This document shows, piece by piece, positions 9,847 through 22,419 of a stretch of DNA of 64,000 bases. The stretch is from the NCBI GenBank assembly GCA_014898425.1, contig RCSZ01000005.1, forward strand, positions 992,001 through 1,056,000, in the 5' to 3' direction. The stretch comes from Botryotinia globosa. Taxonomy: Eukaryota; Ascomycota; Leotiomycetes; Helotiales; Sclerotiniaceae. Each line of letters starts with the position of its first letter. The first letter of the stretch is position 1. The notes beneath the pieces were generated by a model. It had not been told where the DNA came from, ran no database searches, and saw only the letters and a list, made by a program, of their open reading frames with translations. The position numbers were made by a program, and so were the translations under genes.

Positions 9847-10747
9847 GTGAGATACTGCACATGCACATATCTCCAAAGCCCAAGTGTATATCACGAATGA
9901 GACGAAGCATGGCTTGATGGCGTTTGTGGAGCTGTAAAAAGTGGCGTACATATTATAATTTTGGAGACTAGATATCCCACGTACTTCTCAATTCCCATGT
10001 GTCAGACATTCTTCACCGTCCACGTCGTCCTGCCACTTCTCAATGTATTTACTATTCACAAACTTATCCAATCCACTGATCCAATTTTACTACCAAAAAA
10101 CTCTTCATTTTTCTTCATCGGGGTTGTCCGACCCCAGTCTAGGCTCACAATATCCCGCCCTTAGCTTCGGACGAGATCCTGGTTCTGGTTTACATCAATC
10201 CAATCACAAACTTTCCTTTAACGAACTCTGCTTGTCGGATGGATCCACTATGCACCTTATGCCCCACTATTTGATAAATGGAGGCTTATCAAAAAAAGTT
10301 AAAGTAATCTGAATTCCCATCACTGAATCTCCTCTTTTCCTTCTGCTCTTCACTGAATCTCTTCTGTATACGATATCGGTCAATGATCCAGACAAGATAA
10401 TTATCACAGTGGGCGACTTGAAGTCTTTGCGCTCACAATTTACAACGGTGGAGAAGTAGAAAGACTTATTAATTAATTTGCATATTGGGAAGATCGACTT
10501 TGCGATAAGCCGATCATAACTAGTACCAACCCCTCATTCAATCAACGTCATTACTGCCCAAACTACCACCTTTCGTCAAACCAAGTACTAGAAATCTTTT
10601 TCAGCACCAATCGTGGATCTACAATCGAGAATCGGACTCTTAACAGACACCTTTCATTCAGACTCGGACTCAGACGTCAATTCCGAATATCAAGACCAAG
10701 GCCAGGATCAATTGGACTTCGATACAGAAAGAGTCGGGAAAGACAAC
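9847..10747. other. Spacer and 5' region of the SLC35F-type gene
   Basis: No complete gene is visible. From 10613 to 10747 the frame of the downstream transporter is open and reads an acidic, protein-like segment (DTFHSDSDSDVNSEYQ...), but it has no ATG; a TAG stop precedes it. A good acceptor-like tract (TCTTTTTCAG) ends at about 10603. Confidence 0.4.
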
Positions 10748-12278
10748 ATGAGTTCCAAGATGGGAGACAATGCTAAAGTTGCCGGAGTAGAGACCAACGT
10801 CAATGCTTTGGAAGGGGACAGACATACAAAATCCAGCGATGGCGCCCAGGGCAGTGGAAGCTTTGGTATGGCCAGCGATAGAGCCGTGGGCGATCGAGTC
10901 GATGGAGAGATTTTGGAACATGCCATTGAAAACTTGGAGACCAAAAACAAGAAGTGGTGGGCTTATTTGCTTACAAGAGACTTCTGGATCATTCTAGTTC
11001 TTGGGTAAGTTTTTCTGCTTTCGCTGTTTTGGCACAAGATGGCGACGAGTCCAAATGATGTTTTGCAACTTATAAAGTATTTGCTACTTCAGAGCCTGGG
11101 AGTCCAAGCCATGAGACAACTAACACCATTGCCCTGAAAAGGACTTCTCACGTCTTATCTTATGCCTATAAATTTTAGCATATTATTTCAAATCTAACCT
11201 ACTCGTTTCATAGACAAATTCTTTCACTTTGCATCACGGCTACCAATACATTCACTACACTTCTTGCGAATAAGGGAACTTCGATCCCTGCCTTTCAGAC
11301 TCTCTTCAACTACGTCTTGCTGTGCGCTATCTACACGACTTACACCATCTACAAGTATGGATGGAGAGATTATTTCAAGCTTCTCTGGGTAGATGGCTGG
11401 AAGTATGTCATCTTGTCTTTCATGGATGTTGAGGGAAATTATTTCACAGTTTTGGCTTATCGATGGAGTACGTGTTCCTACTTTCCCAAAAACTTATTGT
11501 GTAAAGCTACTAACATCTTCCAGCCAATGTCCTCAGCGCTCAACTTATCAACTTTTGGTCGATTGTTTGCGTTGTAATCGTCTCGTTCATATTCCTCGGT
11601 GTTCGATACAAGTGGCTCCAAGTCATTTCCATTCTCGTTTGCTGTGGTGGTATGGGTATCCTCCTTGCATCTGATCATATCACTGGTTCCAATGGAGGCA
11701 ATCCACCTACCATGTTGAAGGGTGATCTTTTTGCATTAGCCGGCGCTACTCTTTATGGTCTCTCGAACGTTTTTGAAGAATGGTTCGTTTCCAAACGTCC
11801 TATGTACGAAGTCCTGGGCATGCTTGGTCTCTTCGGTATCATCATCAACGGTATCACAGCTGCCATATTTGATCGTCATTCTTTCCAAAACGCCGTCTGG
11901 GACGGCCAAGTCGGAGGTTATATTGTTGGATACACACTCGCTCTTGCACTTTTCTATACCCTCGCTCCTATTATCCTCCGAATGGCATCTGCGGCATTCT
12001 TCGATATCTCGCTTCTCACGGCCAATTTCTGGGGCGTTGTCATTGGTATTAATGTTTTTGGATACACCATCTACTATTTGTATCCAATTGCATTTGTGTT
12101 GATTATCCTAGGATTGTTCGTCTATTTCCTTTCAGGAAGCATGTTGGGAGATGCGGTCAAACCGTGGTTGGGCAAGGACCAACAGGCAGGTGTGGCAGGT
12201 GTTGGAACAGCAAAGTTAAAGGCTATTAATGAAGCGAAGAGAGAGGGTCTGCTTAATTCTGGACAGGGAATGGCTTGA
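10748..12278 (+). CDS. SLC35F1/F2-type solute transporter (drug/metabolite transporter superfamily)
   Basis: Three exons, 10748-11004, 11214-11467 and 11524-12278, are joined across introns of 209 and 56 nt (branch sequences CTAAC present in both) to 421 residues. After an N-terminal hydrophilic tail of about 65 residues the protein is a chain of hydrophobic helices typical of the ten-helix EamA/DMT fold. Family landmarks are QTLFNYVLL, a segment DVEGNYFTVLAYRWTNVLSAQLINFWSIV spanning the second splice junction, the GDLFALAGATLYGLSNVFEEW block, and EVLGMLGLFGIIINGI. These match SLC35F1/F2/F6-like proteins (former DUF914). The substrate is unknown; some relatives take up thiamine-like or queuine-like compounds, but nothing here decides that. 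The C-terminal tail is basic and cytosolic. The start is the first ATG; the frame is open upstream without ATG. Confidence 0.9.
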
Positions 12279-14440
12279 TTGTGTGTGGGAATCTAGTTTA
12301 ATATTTAATGAATGATTGTTCTTGCGAGATGAATAAGATAGGATAGGGTCGAGTAGGATAGAATAGGATACGATAGGATACGATATAATGATGCTAAAAG
12401 AAGAAAGCATAGATTCACGATTATCTAAGAAGAATTTCTGAATACCTACCTGCTGTACAATTTGATACCAGAAAATGTGACATGTCAGCAAGCTATATAT
12501 AACATTACAATGAGAGCATCACTCCCTCCCTCCCTCGCCAAACATCTCATCTAACATTCAACACCTCCCACCTACTAGACCGGTACCTATAACATACACG
12601 ACATACAATCCGGCGAGCCACACAAGAGAACACATACACAACCAACTCGCAGGAAGAAAAGCTAGACGTAGACAGATAGACGGTCAGACGGTCAGACGGT
12701 CAGAAATACACACGTATCTCATAATACAGTCCATACAATCTATACAAAAATTCAAAAATCACATCAAGATCCGGGTCCAGGTCCATTGTATCCTTTGTGT
12801 ATCCTCATCATAGTATCAGTACTCATTATAGTATTCAGCAAGTATCCTCAGCAAGTATCCTCATCAAATCCTCGTCAAATATCCTTATCACAGTATTCAT
12901 TAAGTATCCTCATCAAGTATCCTCATCAAATCCTCATCAAGTATCCTCATCAAATATCCTCATCAAATATCACCCCCAACAATATCACAACAGCCAATCC
13001 ATCTCGCTTCCAAGCAACACACAAAGGGGGGTGAGTGATCAATTATCAATTATTACTTATCAATTATTGGCTAACTGAGAAGTTGGATAGTTGGATAACT
13101 GAGAAGTTGAGTAGTTGGATAGTTGGATAGTTGGATAGTTGAATCACTAGCTCTGTAATAAGTGCTATCTATTATGTGCTATCTACTATATTGTATACAT
13201 TGACTGAGATAGATGGGATTAGATATCCATCTATCTATACATATATACACACATAGATATATAACTCATACTATTTAAGCATTTGCCTTTACTTTTCAAT
13301 TGATTTACTATTGACTAATCGTTTGTACAATACATCATCAACACGCTATCCCCTCGCCTCCATCCATCCACACATCCAATCATCAAAGATCACAGTGTAT
13401 AAAAATTACAATATGCAACAAAAAACACCGACGTCAAAGTCGAGAATGCTTTAAAATATATCGATTCCAGAGTTCTCATGGAAGAGAGACTATCTAACTT
13501 TCCAACCCACAACACACTAATTACGCACTATGACACTCTATATCTGTATGTATCAATCCATCCATCTCAAACTTTAATTGATCCATCCGATCTCATACAA
13601 GATAATTCTCGAGTTTTCAAAGGCCATAACTATCCAATCTAATGACATGCCATGCCAGACCACACAGTGCATTCATCATTGTGTTCCTCTCCCTCTGAAA
13701 TCTTCCAATTCAATCCAATCTGTACGCATGTGGAAAAAACCGCCCACCCCATACCCAATGCAACCAGCCAATCCCCAAACAAGCCCCATCCATGCCATGC
13801 CATACCCCCACAACCAGACCATCCATGGTCTATGAGTAGAGTTGATACCACTCATATGTCACTAAAAACGCCCAATGATATTCCACCATCCAGGATGCCA
13901 ATCATATTCCAGAAAACAAACTAATCCATCCTATCTAAAAATTGAAAAAAAGGGGAAATCCATCCACGGTGCTGAAGATGTATGCATCCAGACTTTAAAG
14001 TCAAAGAATAATAAGCAAGAAGTGAGACACGCTGGAATATAGTATTCCCCGGCCATAAATAACAAAAGAGATGAAACAAGAAAAAAAGCTGTCGTGAGAG
14101 AGGAGCTGGGCAGGCTCTCTTGGGTATCAAAGCAGCCCGATGCAAGATAATATGATGTTGATATGTCTGTATGATATGCACCAGGTGGAAAATAGTAAGA
14201 GAACAAGTGGACCAAGTAACATATGCTTGCAAACTGTGAGGTCAAGAAAATTTGAGTCTCGGGGGTCAGCGGATAACCGTCGCAATGCAGTAAAAAAAAT
14301 GATAAAAAATTCATGAATGAAAAAAGGCAGGCAAGTGTCGTAATCGTGGCTCGTATACTGGTATGAATAGCAGTAGAATCATAGTGGTAGGTGATAGTGT
14401 TGAGTGGCGAAAATTTGATCAGCCGACAAGAGTCACCGCT
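12279..14440. other. Convergent 3' spacer with degenerate satellites
   Basis: The spacer separates the SLC35F-type gene from the SWIRM gene, both ending here. It contains a GATAGGATA-like array (about 12328-12385), GACGGTCA triplication (about 12680-12705), an imperfect array of TCCTCATCAAGTA units (about 12843-12970) and GTTGGATA units (about 13080-13140). Open frames here are translations of those repeats. No RNA gene is recognised. Confidence 0.5.
12843..12970. repeat. Imperfect tandem array, units of TCCTCATCAAGTA/TCCTCATCAAA
   Basis: Units of 10-13 bases built on TCCTCATCAA are repeated about ten times with variable AGTA, ATA or ATCC endings. This is a minisatellite-like array in the 3' spacer. 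Confidence 0.7.
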
Positions 14441-15655
14441 CTAGGCATACTTCTTGACCCATGATGGATTGAGCCATCCAACCTTGTCAAATGCTTGCCA
14501 AAGTTTGCTAGCCTTGTTGACGTCAATCTTGCATGCCTGTTGAGCATCTGTCTTTCGGAACTCCTTTCCGACTCTCAACGCTTCAATTCGTTTCATAAAG
14601 ATTCGACGTTTGGATGTAAGATAAGTGGCACAATCAAGACGAAGATTGGCTGCAAGAGAGACTTCATCCGGGTGGAGAAGATGAACGTTTGGGTCGCTGC
14701 GGAGATCAATTGGGGCACCCTTCCAATCCACTTTCAATGAATTGGGTTTGTTTGGAAGACTGGTAATTGGGGGACAGTAATCTGGAAGGTTTTCAAAATC
14801 CTTATCTTCCCGAGCAACTCGCTTGACATCGGGACCAGGGGTTGTCGAGGATACTGTACGTGCACCTCGAGGTGTTTGGGTAGGTCGAGGAGGGCGGACT
14901 GTCTTTGTGACTCTTGTAGCAGTGTTGCCTAAAACTCTTGTGCTTCTCCCCACTGCAGGGGCAATATTTGTCCATCGTCTTGCACCAGATTGTAACTCTC
15001 GATCTCTCCTCAGGTAAACCATTTCCCTTCGTAACCAAAGAGCCGGATCCTTGGACATAATCTTAACAACTTGTGATTTGAATTCGAGAGCGAGCTCGTA
15101 CTCATCGCGGCGTGGAGGGGAGGCTTCTCGGAACATGCTAGCTTTCCTGGCAGCAACATGCCCATCGACTACACGGTGTGTAACGAGAGGGTCGTCATTG
15201 TCTGCGAAGAGGGATGGGTGAGTGGCCGATGTGCTTTGATTGTCGGAAAGAGGGTATAGAATTGGATCGGTAATTGCTTGTGAACCAGCGGGCTCTTCTG
15301 GTGACCGAGCCTTGGTCTCTGGGGACACAGGTGGCGATATGGGAAACGTCGCACCGACGATTGAATGTAATTTTCGCATCTTTGAATCCATTGTGAATGG
15401 CATGCACGAATGTGTAAAGTTATCGAGAGGAAGTGGCTCTGGAGGTGACATGAGCGTACTGGCGATATCAAGCTTGTTCTTACGTTCCATACTCATGGGG
15501 CGAGAAGATGCTGTGCGAATTGGTTTGATGGATTGAGGTGAGTGTGTAGAAGTAGAAGTGGTTGAATTGATGAATGGTTTTGTAGTAATTGGTGAGCGTC
15601 TAAAATCGAAGGTAGCAGAAGGGTGCCGGATCGAGGTGAATGTTTTGTCATCCAT
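14441..15655 (-). CDS. FUN19: SWIRM-domain protein, FUN19-like
   Basis: This is an intronless frame giving 404 residues from the ATG at 15655 (MDDKTFTS...). The frame is open another 48 codons upstream, but only from TTG. The N-terminal half is Ser/Thr/Pro-rich and disordered. A conserved middle block, DGHVAARKASMFREASPPRRDEYELALEFKSQVVKIM, is followed by DPALWLRREMVYLRRDRE. The last ~85 residues (LDCATYLTSKRRIFMKRIEA... to FDKVGWLNPSWVKKYA) have the helical pattern of a SWIRM domain, a DNA/nucleosome-binding module of chromatin proteins. This combination is that of yeast Fun19 and its filamentous homologues. It is probably nuclear and chromatin associated; the biochemical role is unknown. 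The 5' region is rich in simple repeats. Confidence 0.88.
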   Translation of the reverse strand: MDDKTFTSIRHPSATFDFRRSPITTKPFINSTTSTSTHSPQSIKPIRTASSRPMSMERKNKLDIASTLMSPPEPLPLDNFTHSCMPFTMDSKMRKLHSIVGATFPISPPVSPETKARSPEEPAGSQAITDPILYPLSDNQSTSATHPSLFADNDDPLVTHRVVDGHVAARKASMFREASPPRRDEYELALEFKSQVVKIMSKDPALWLRREMVYLRRDRELQSGARRWTNIAPAVGRSTRVLGNTATRVTKTVRPPRPTQTPRGARTVSSTTPGPDVKRVAREDKDFENLPDYCPPITSLPNKPNSLKVDWKGAPIDLRSDPNVHLLHPDEVSLAANLRLDCATYLTSKRRIFMKRIEALRVGKEFRKTDAQQACKIDVNKASKLWQAFDKVGWLNPSWVKKYA

Positions 15656-18515
15656 AATCGTTTGTTCGTTGCCCCGCGCCACTCTAGGTCTAGCAAGCAA
15701 ATGGAAATCGGATGACCCGCTTCTTAAATCCGTCGAAATGATTTCTGAAGTAAAAAGAACGTTTGGGGATTGAGACAGATATATCGTAGATATGGTCAAG
15801 AAGGCTGTGTATATGTAAGTGCTGCGTAGTGCTGCGTAGTGCTGCGTAGTGTTGCGTAGTGTTGGTCAGCTGAGGATTAGGGTGGAAAGTTCTTTGTGTT
15901 TGATCCCAATTCAATGCAAAGCGTGATCTGCCTCTTGGTTGTTGAAAATGGGAATTCAATTGAGGTATGGCGGGGTAGTGTGTTATTGTTGTTGGTGAAT
16001 GTAGAGAGGAATGCAATCAATTGTGAATCAAATACAAAGTAGATGACAATGATTTGAGTTGAGATATGTATGGTATGTGTGTGTGTGTGTGTGTGTGTGT
16101 ATGCTTGATGAGGAAGGGGGAGTTAAATAACAAGAAGCAAGCAACGGGAGAAAACGAATTGCATGTGCAAGAGAGAGAGAGAGAGGGAGAGAGAGCAAGG
16201 GAGAAGGAGAGGGAGAGGGAGGATGAATAATAAGTATAATAAGTGTGACCTGGTATGGTATGGTATGGTATGGTATGGTATACAAAAGAATGGGAAAAGG
16301 AGGGAGGTGTGAGAAGTTGTATAAAGTGTGTGTGTAGTGTGTGTGTAGTGTGTCTGGAGTGTGTATGAATATGGATGGAGGCGGATGACTCTAACCAGTC
16401 ATTCCATTCCAAAATACGCAGCGGACGGTTCGTAGGCTGCCACGAGGTGATCAATTCAACTGGTCATGCACTAATAAGCGCAATTGGAAGATGGTACTTT
16501 GTTAAAGGTAGGTATGTAGGGTCTTGGTAGTATTCTTGATAAAAATAATAAAAATAATAATAATCATAATCATAATCATAATCATAAAAATAATAATCAA
16601 AATCAAAATAGAATTTCAATTCTACTGTAATTCCAATAATAATAAGAAGAATGAAAAAATCTGGTAACGGCGGGGACAGAGACGAGAGATAATATAATAA
16701 TAAAATAATTGACCCAAAAAAGGAGGTACCTAGGTAGGTGTGAAAGCTGTTTTAGAGTGAATTTGCTTCTTGATCAGGTCAGGCAGTGAGTGTCAAGAAA
16801 CAGACGGATTTCAACAATGCTGATTGGCTCCAATGGGTCTTGATCTTTGTTTGGATTGCCCGATTTCTTTCTTCTTTCTTTTCTTTTTTATCACCTACCT
16901 GGGATTCTTTTTCTTTTTCTTTGTTTTTGTTTTTGTTCTTGTTCTTGTTTGGAGTGATGGTTGGAGTGATGGTTGGAGTGATGGTTGGTAGCTGTGTCTG
17001 CGTGTACAGGACTAGTGGAGGAGGCGGGCAGTCCCGGGAAGCGTGGGATGGGATAGCAAGAAGTAGGTGAGGTAGGAGGGAGGTACATGCGTCCGTCCTC
17101 TTTTCAATAGTATGAGTACTTTGTATGAGATGCGTCGGTACTAAATGGCTCGTGGCTCATGGCTCATGGCTCATGCTCATGGCTCATGCTCATGGCTCAT
17201 GCTCATGGCTCATGCTTGATACCTTTCTGCTGCTTGCCTTTTGCTCTCCTTCAGGTAGAAATTACCAGAAGGAACGGGATACTATAATTCATCAATTGAC
17301 CAATCATATCATAATGTGATGATATAATGTTCCAATCATTCGTCAGCCAGATAGATATAATGGAAGGCAAAATCAAATTGGTCGGTGAGAACTTATGGAA
17401 GGGGGCGACAAGATAAAAGATTCATGTCAATTACTGTACTCACCCTCATCATGATACCCAGGTGCTGGCTGATACTCATCCTCGTCCTCATCCTCATCCT
17501 CACACTCTCTCACTCTCTCACTCTCTCACTCTGATACTCACCACTCAATTGTCTCATTGTCATGGATACAAATCACTCAATTGATAACTCAAACTCTTAT
17601 TATTAGACTCAATGAGATTCATCTCCCGATATCTTATTGCTTCGGGGGCTCCAATTGAGAGTTGAACCCTCTTTTTTTCTCTTCTCTTTCCGTTCATGGA
17701 TGGAGACTTTGGTCTGTGGCAGACTTTCAGATGAGTTGGGTTGCAAAAAAAGACAATTGAAACGTGTGGTTGGTCAATATGGATGGGTTGAACTTGGTAA
17801 CTTGGTCGAATGAAAGAGGCGAAAGAAGTGAAGGAAGATGTGTAACAGAAGATGTGACTCACCTTGGAGGAACTTGGAGGAAGAAGTTCATGGTTGGGTT
17901 TAGCGTGGTGGGATAATTAATTCATTGGTTTATTCATTGGCTGGTGATGTGATACATTATACTATCTTGGGTTTAGTCTCCAGGTCAGGCTGACATTTGA
18001 ATGCACTAAGGAAATGCCAGCTGGGAATTTGGAAATTCATCTTCTGGGTCAACACTGGTGGGTGAGTGATGAGTGATGAGTGATGAGTGATGAGTGATGA
18101 GTGATGAGTGTTACAGATGGATTGAAGCGGCGGCCGCGGATAAATTTATGCAATTGATATTGCATAAGTGGGAATTTACCAAAATAATGCTTATTATTAT
18201 TAGTGTGTTTGCCCTTGGGCCATGGATGATGGTGAAGATGCTTGATGAAGATGCTTGATGAAGATGCTTGATGAAGATGCTTGTGGGGAAAGTCGATACT
18301 CTATCATATCTTACATGAGGCTTCACTCCATCCATGCCATCCATCGTGAAGAAATCAGATTTCTCTTAAATAACAACTCAATTGATCTCAATTGGAAAAC
18401 AATTGTTTTTCCAATTGTCTCAATCATAATCCAATTCATTCTTATCATTCGTATACGTATCAATTTGACTCCATCATCAGCTTATTTTCTCACTCAATTG
18501 GTCCAAGACATCCAT

Positions 18516-18605
18516 CCCATCCCATTCATCCCATTCATCCCATTCATCCCATTCATCCCATTCATCCCATTCATCCCATTCATCCCATTCATCCCATTCA
18601 TCCCA
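18516..18605. repeat. 9-bp tandem array ATCCCATTC
   Basis: About ten near-perfect head-to-tail copies of ATCCCATTC. The period is a multiple of three, so all frames stay open through it, which explains the spurious Ile-Pro-Phe reading frames. Confidence 0.9.
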
Positions 18606-19010
18606 ACCAACATCATTTGAATTCGAGAGTGTGAAAAGTCTTGATTCCATTCATGCAATTTTGAATGTGTCTCGTCTATCTATCCTCATGGTCGCCAATG
18701 ACCTCTTCACTCCTCACCTCCTCTCCACTCTATCTTACTTCGCCTCAATTGACTTTATCCTGTTCTAGAACTATGATGGATATATGTTTTGTCTTGCTTT
18801 GCCTTGCCTTGCCTCGCCTTGCCTCGCCTTGCCTTGCCTTCCGTTGCGTTGCGTTGCTTTCCGTTGTTTTCCTTCGCCTCCCTTCCCTTCCTTTCCCTTT
18901 CACAACTCAACAAGCATAACCATCTCCAGTTTCGTTACAACCATACTCCGTAACTCCACATCATCCTCAACCCAATTCGCAATTGAGTTCTGACAAACGC
19001 CTCTTCCCCT

Positions 19011-19098
19011 CCTCTTCTACCCTATGCTACTTGATCCCACACGCCTCCCTCCTCTTCTACCCTATGCTACATTGCTACTTGATCCCACACGCCTCCCT
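19011..19098. repeat. Local tandem duplication of 40 bp, second copy with 8-bp insertion
   Basis: The segment beginning CCTCTTCTACCCTATGCTAC and ending CACACGCCTCCCT occurs at 19011-19050 and again at 19051-19098. The second copy carries ATTGCTAC inserted after GCTAC. The copies are otherwise identical, which points to a recent slippage or unequal exchange event. Confidence 0.9.
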
Positions 19099-21152
19099 CA
19101 TTTCCATTCTTCAACGTGTTTCAACCTTACAGCACTTTCCAAGCACCCGAACCAACTAGTGAGTTCATCCTTTGACCTTCGTTCGTACACGTGTTTCCAC
19201 CCCATTCCCAATCATCTCCGACTAGCCATCTACCTACATCTACCTAACCCTCCTTCTCTCGATATCATATCCGAAAGCCCAATGATGCACATAACAGTCC
19301 TTCGTACCATAAACAACTGGACTCTCGCAATTGGCATCGCTCTCATCATTCATGTCATGTCCCATCTCCAAATCATCATGACGTACCCCACTCTTCTACA
19401 GGAACTTGATCACTTGTGGTGTACAACACAGTACTTTCCTCCTGTGCTTGAGTAGCATCGCTTCTCTCCATTGGTGATGAATGCGCGCTTCTTTGCTCTG
19501 CGGTGGAGATTGCTGTACCATTCGTCTCGGACATGCAGTTGGAATCTATCATGAATCTTTTATCTACACACCCCCTTTTCTTGCGTGCTCTGCTCATTAA
19601 CTTTGTTCGAGGATGGAGGGAACTTGAAGCGATTTGGATAAGCTTGACTGACTATAGATGGATGTACTCGAGACTAGGTAGGTACGAATCATGAGTTTGA
19701 GGAAGAAGGTTCTCATGAATTGATCATCCGTCCCTTTGAATCTACTGTACCATACAAGGGTTAAATCCCCATTCTCTCCCCCCCCCCTTCCTCACCAATA
19801 AAAAGGGTCATCTGCACCTCCAATTATCTCTCTTCAATTCATGAATCAAGAATCTATTCTTGCTAATATCTGAAATAGACGCAGAAACCATCATCCCTAT
19901 CATCCCTATCATCACATGCAAAGGTTGCGATCCCATCTTGTCTCACCACCCCACCATCCCATTCTATCGCCCCGATCATATGATACAAAGTCATCACCTC
20001 ACCACCATGATCATCTCACCCATTCTACGAAGTCATAGCACATCTTCTCCGATCTCTCCATTCTCTCCAATCTCTCCAATCTCTCCAATCTCTCCAATCT
20101 CTCCCATCTCTCCCATTCTCTCCTCTCTCCCTCTCGTATTCCCGTCCTCCCATCCCGTATCCCCCAACCCCTCTCTCCCCTCCCCGAACCCATCCGAAAA
20201 GCACTGAAACATGCACCTCTCAACACATCTAAATGAAACAACCCAAACACCAAACACAACCCAAACCATCACAAAAGCATCTCCATGCATACATTCCCCA
20301 TTTACCCAGTTGCACATCCCATCCCATTGCCTCCATCCATTCTCAAGTTAGTTCGCCCGCTGCAACCTGCACAGAAGCAGAAGCATAAACACGACATCTC
20401 TTCCCATGCACGTCCAGTAGATCCAGTATACATGGCATGCATATATCAGCTTTGCATAGGTCAGATTTTCCTGTAAGATTAAATCGCCATCCAACTCCTT
20501 CCCGTAGATAGCCTTCTACGATTGCATTACATTATCTCCGATCTATCTCTGTGAACTTGATTCCCTCCTCCTATGTAATCATATGCGTCAATATACCTAC
20601 CATAAACATAAAGTTCAATCTTCGCATCCTCAATCATCCCCTCTCATTCCATCTCAACCCACATCCTCCCAATTTCGTAACTCATCTCGTAAACTCGTAG
20701 TTACACTATACCACTCTATCCCATCCCATCCCAAGCTAAACATTCATTCCCCAGCTATCCATCTAAATAACCAAATATATATCTATCCATCTAAACAGAC
20801 AAACAAACAAACAAATCTCAAAACTATAATTACCATAACCTCTCAAAAATTCACAACCCATCCCCAACCCCAACCCAACCCAACCCAACCCAAAGCTGAC
20901 AGCCAGCCCAGCCTAGCCACGCTTATCGATAAGAAACCAAATAGAGGGGTAATTTTCTAATCGCATAGAGGGGTAACTTTCCTTTCCTTTTCTTTCCTTT
21001 TCTTTCCTTTCCTACCCGTAATTCCCTCCCCAATCGAAAAATATCAATTGATAAGGAAAATTAGACGGGGATAGCTTGTCTTTAGGACTTGCTTGTCTTC
21101 ATCATGCGGTTTTTAGTAATAAGCTAATATTCGAATAAATGAATGAATGAGG

Positions 21153-21316
21153 TTTTATTTATTTTTATTTATTTTTATTTATTTTTATTTATTTTTATTT
21201 ATTTTTATTTATTTTTATTTATTTTTATTTATTTTTATTTATTTTTATTTATTTTTATTTATTTTTATTTATTTTTATTTATTTTTATTTATTTTTATTT
21301 ATTTTTATTTATTTTT
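21153..21316. repeat. 10-bp tandem array ATTTTTATTT
   Basis: About sixteen uninterrupted identical copies of a 10-mer made only of A and T. It is one of the purest arrays in the window, lying between two non-repetitive flanks. Confidence 0.95.
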
Positions 21317-22419
21317 AGAAGTTTTTTTAGAAAATGATAAGAAGGAGAAGATAATAGAGTAGAGTAGAATAAAGTAGAATAAAGTAAAGAGGGAGCAATC
21401 AAGAAAAGATGTTAGAGTTATTAGTTGATTATTTAGGTAGTTATTAGTTAACTACCCACCTACCTAGTATTTGACCTGATTAGATTGTAGAGACGCAGCT
21501 CGCGCCGTTTAAATACTCTCTACATCTACGTTTTGTTCGTTGGGAGTGTGATGTGAATCATGTGATGGTATGTTTACTGGGTATTCGTTTCTTCACGTTA
21601 CCTGGATACTAGATACATGCTGCAATGGTTTGCATCGGCAAAATGAGAAATGAAGTATTCACGAACAAGCTCTCAATGAGTATCTACGGATTTTCGCGTC
21701 ATTACAATGAAACCAATGGAGATTGAATAAATCCTCCAGTTTAGAATTTCTATATTTCGTCGCTTGTGTATGTATGCATCGTCAATCTAGTTCCGTAGCA
21801 GCTGGGAATATGTTCAATCATTAGAAGTCTAAATGTATAATCCCAATCTCAATACACATATCCCAATTTCTAAGTTCGAAAGCATTTCAACCACAAAGAT
21901 CGCTGCTTCATTTGCTCATTCATAGGAATCAATCAAAGTTACCCTCGCAGTTTGAAGCGAGAACTCAATATCAAACAAAGTCTCTGAAAGTTCAGAATAT
22001 ATGATTGGAAGGGCATATAATGGGAGCGAATATGTAGACGATTCCAAGTCCATATCATATATCATCATACCTATTCTGGAAATTCTATTGATATTCATAT
22101 GGACATTACCATCAATTAGTCAAATCAAATCATACCATATCAAGTCACTCAATGTCCATCAAAATTGCAAAATATAAGTAAAAGTTAAAAAAATCATTTA
22201 ATTCAAAACACTTACCTCGAAGAGCAAGAATCGCAGTCTACCACAAAAGAAAGCTGGAAGAAATTACCATTGTATCTGTACCTTGATCCTCAATCTTCTT
22301 TTTTTTTTCTTCTTTCTTTTCTCTGGAGCGAAAAACACGCACTTACAACAAAAGAAAGATGGAAGAAATTACCATTGTATTCGATCTGCGTCCCTCATCC
22401 TCTCTAGCCTCCTAGTCTC

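Larger units (their letters stand above)
15656..22419. other. Gene desert of 6.8 kb, microsatellite rich
   Basis: No open frame in this stretch has coding character; the longer ones translate simple repeats. Contents in order: GTGCTGCGTA repeats (15825-15860), GT run (16076-16101), GA-rich tract (16170-16222), TGGTATGGTA repeats (about 16250-16280), AAT/AATCAT tracts (16545-16600), GGAGTGATGGTT repeats (16950-16987), CATGGCTCATG repeats (17150-17215), CTCACTCT run (17500-17535), GATGAGTGAT repeats (18065-18110), GATGCTTGATGAA repeats (18235-18280), a 9-mer array, a local 40-bp duplication, a CTCTCCAAT array (20055-20105) and a 10-mer AT-rich array. The 5'UTR and promoter of the SWIRM gene lie at the left end. 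A noncoding transcript is possible but not shown. Confidence 0.55.

Noticed and set aside
18255..18634. Ile-Pro-Phe repeat protein
   Set aside because: It is the translation of a 9-bp simple repeat that is open in several frames; there is no flanking coding sequence.
21143..21362. Phe/Ile/Tyr/Leu-repeat 'membrane protein'
   Set aside because: It is purely the 10-bp A/T array read in different frames.
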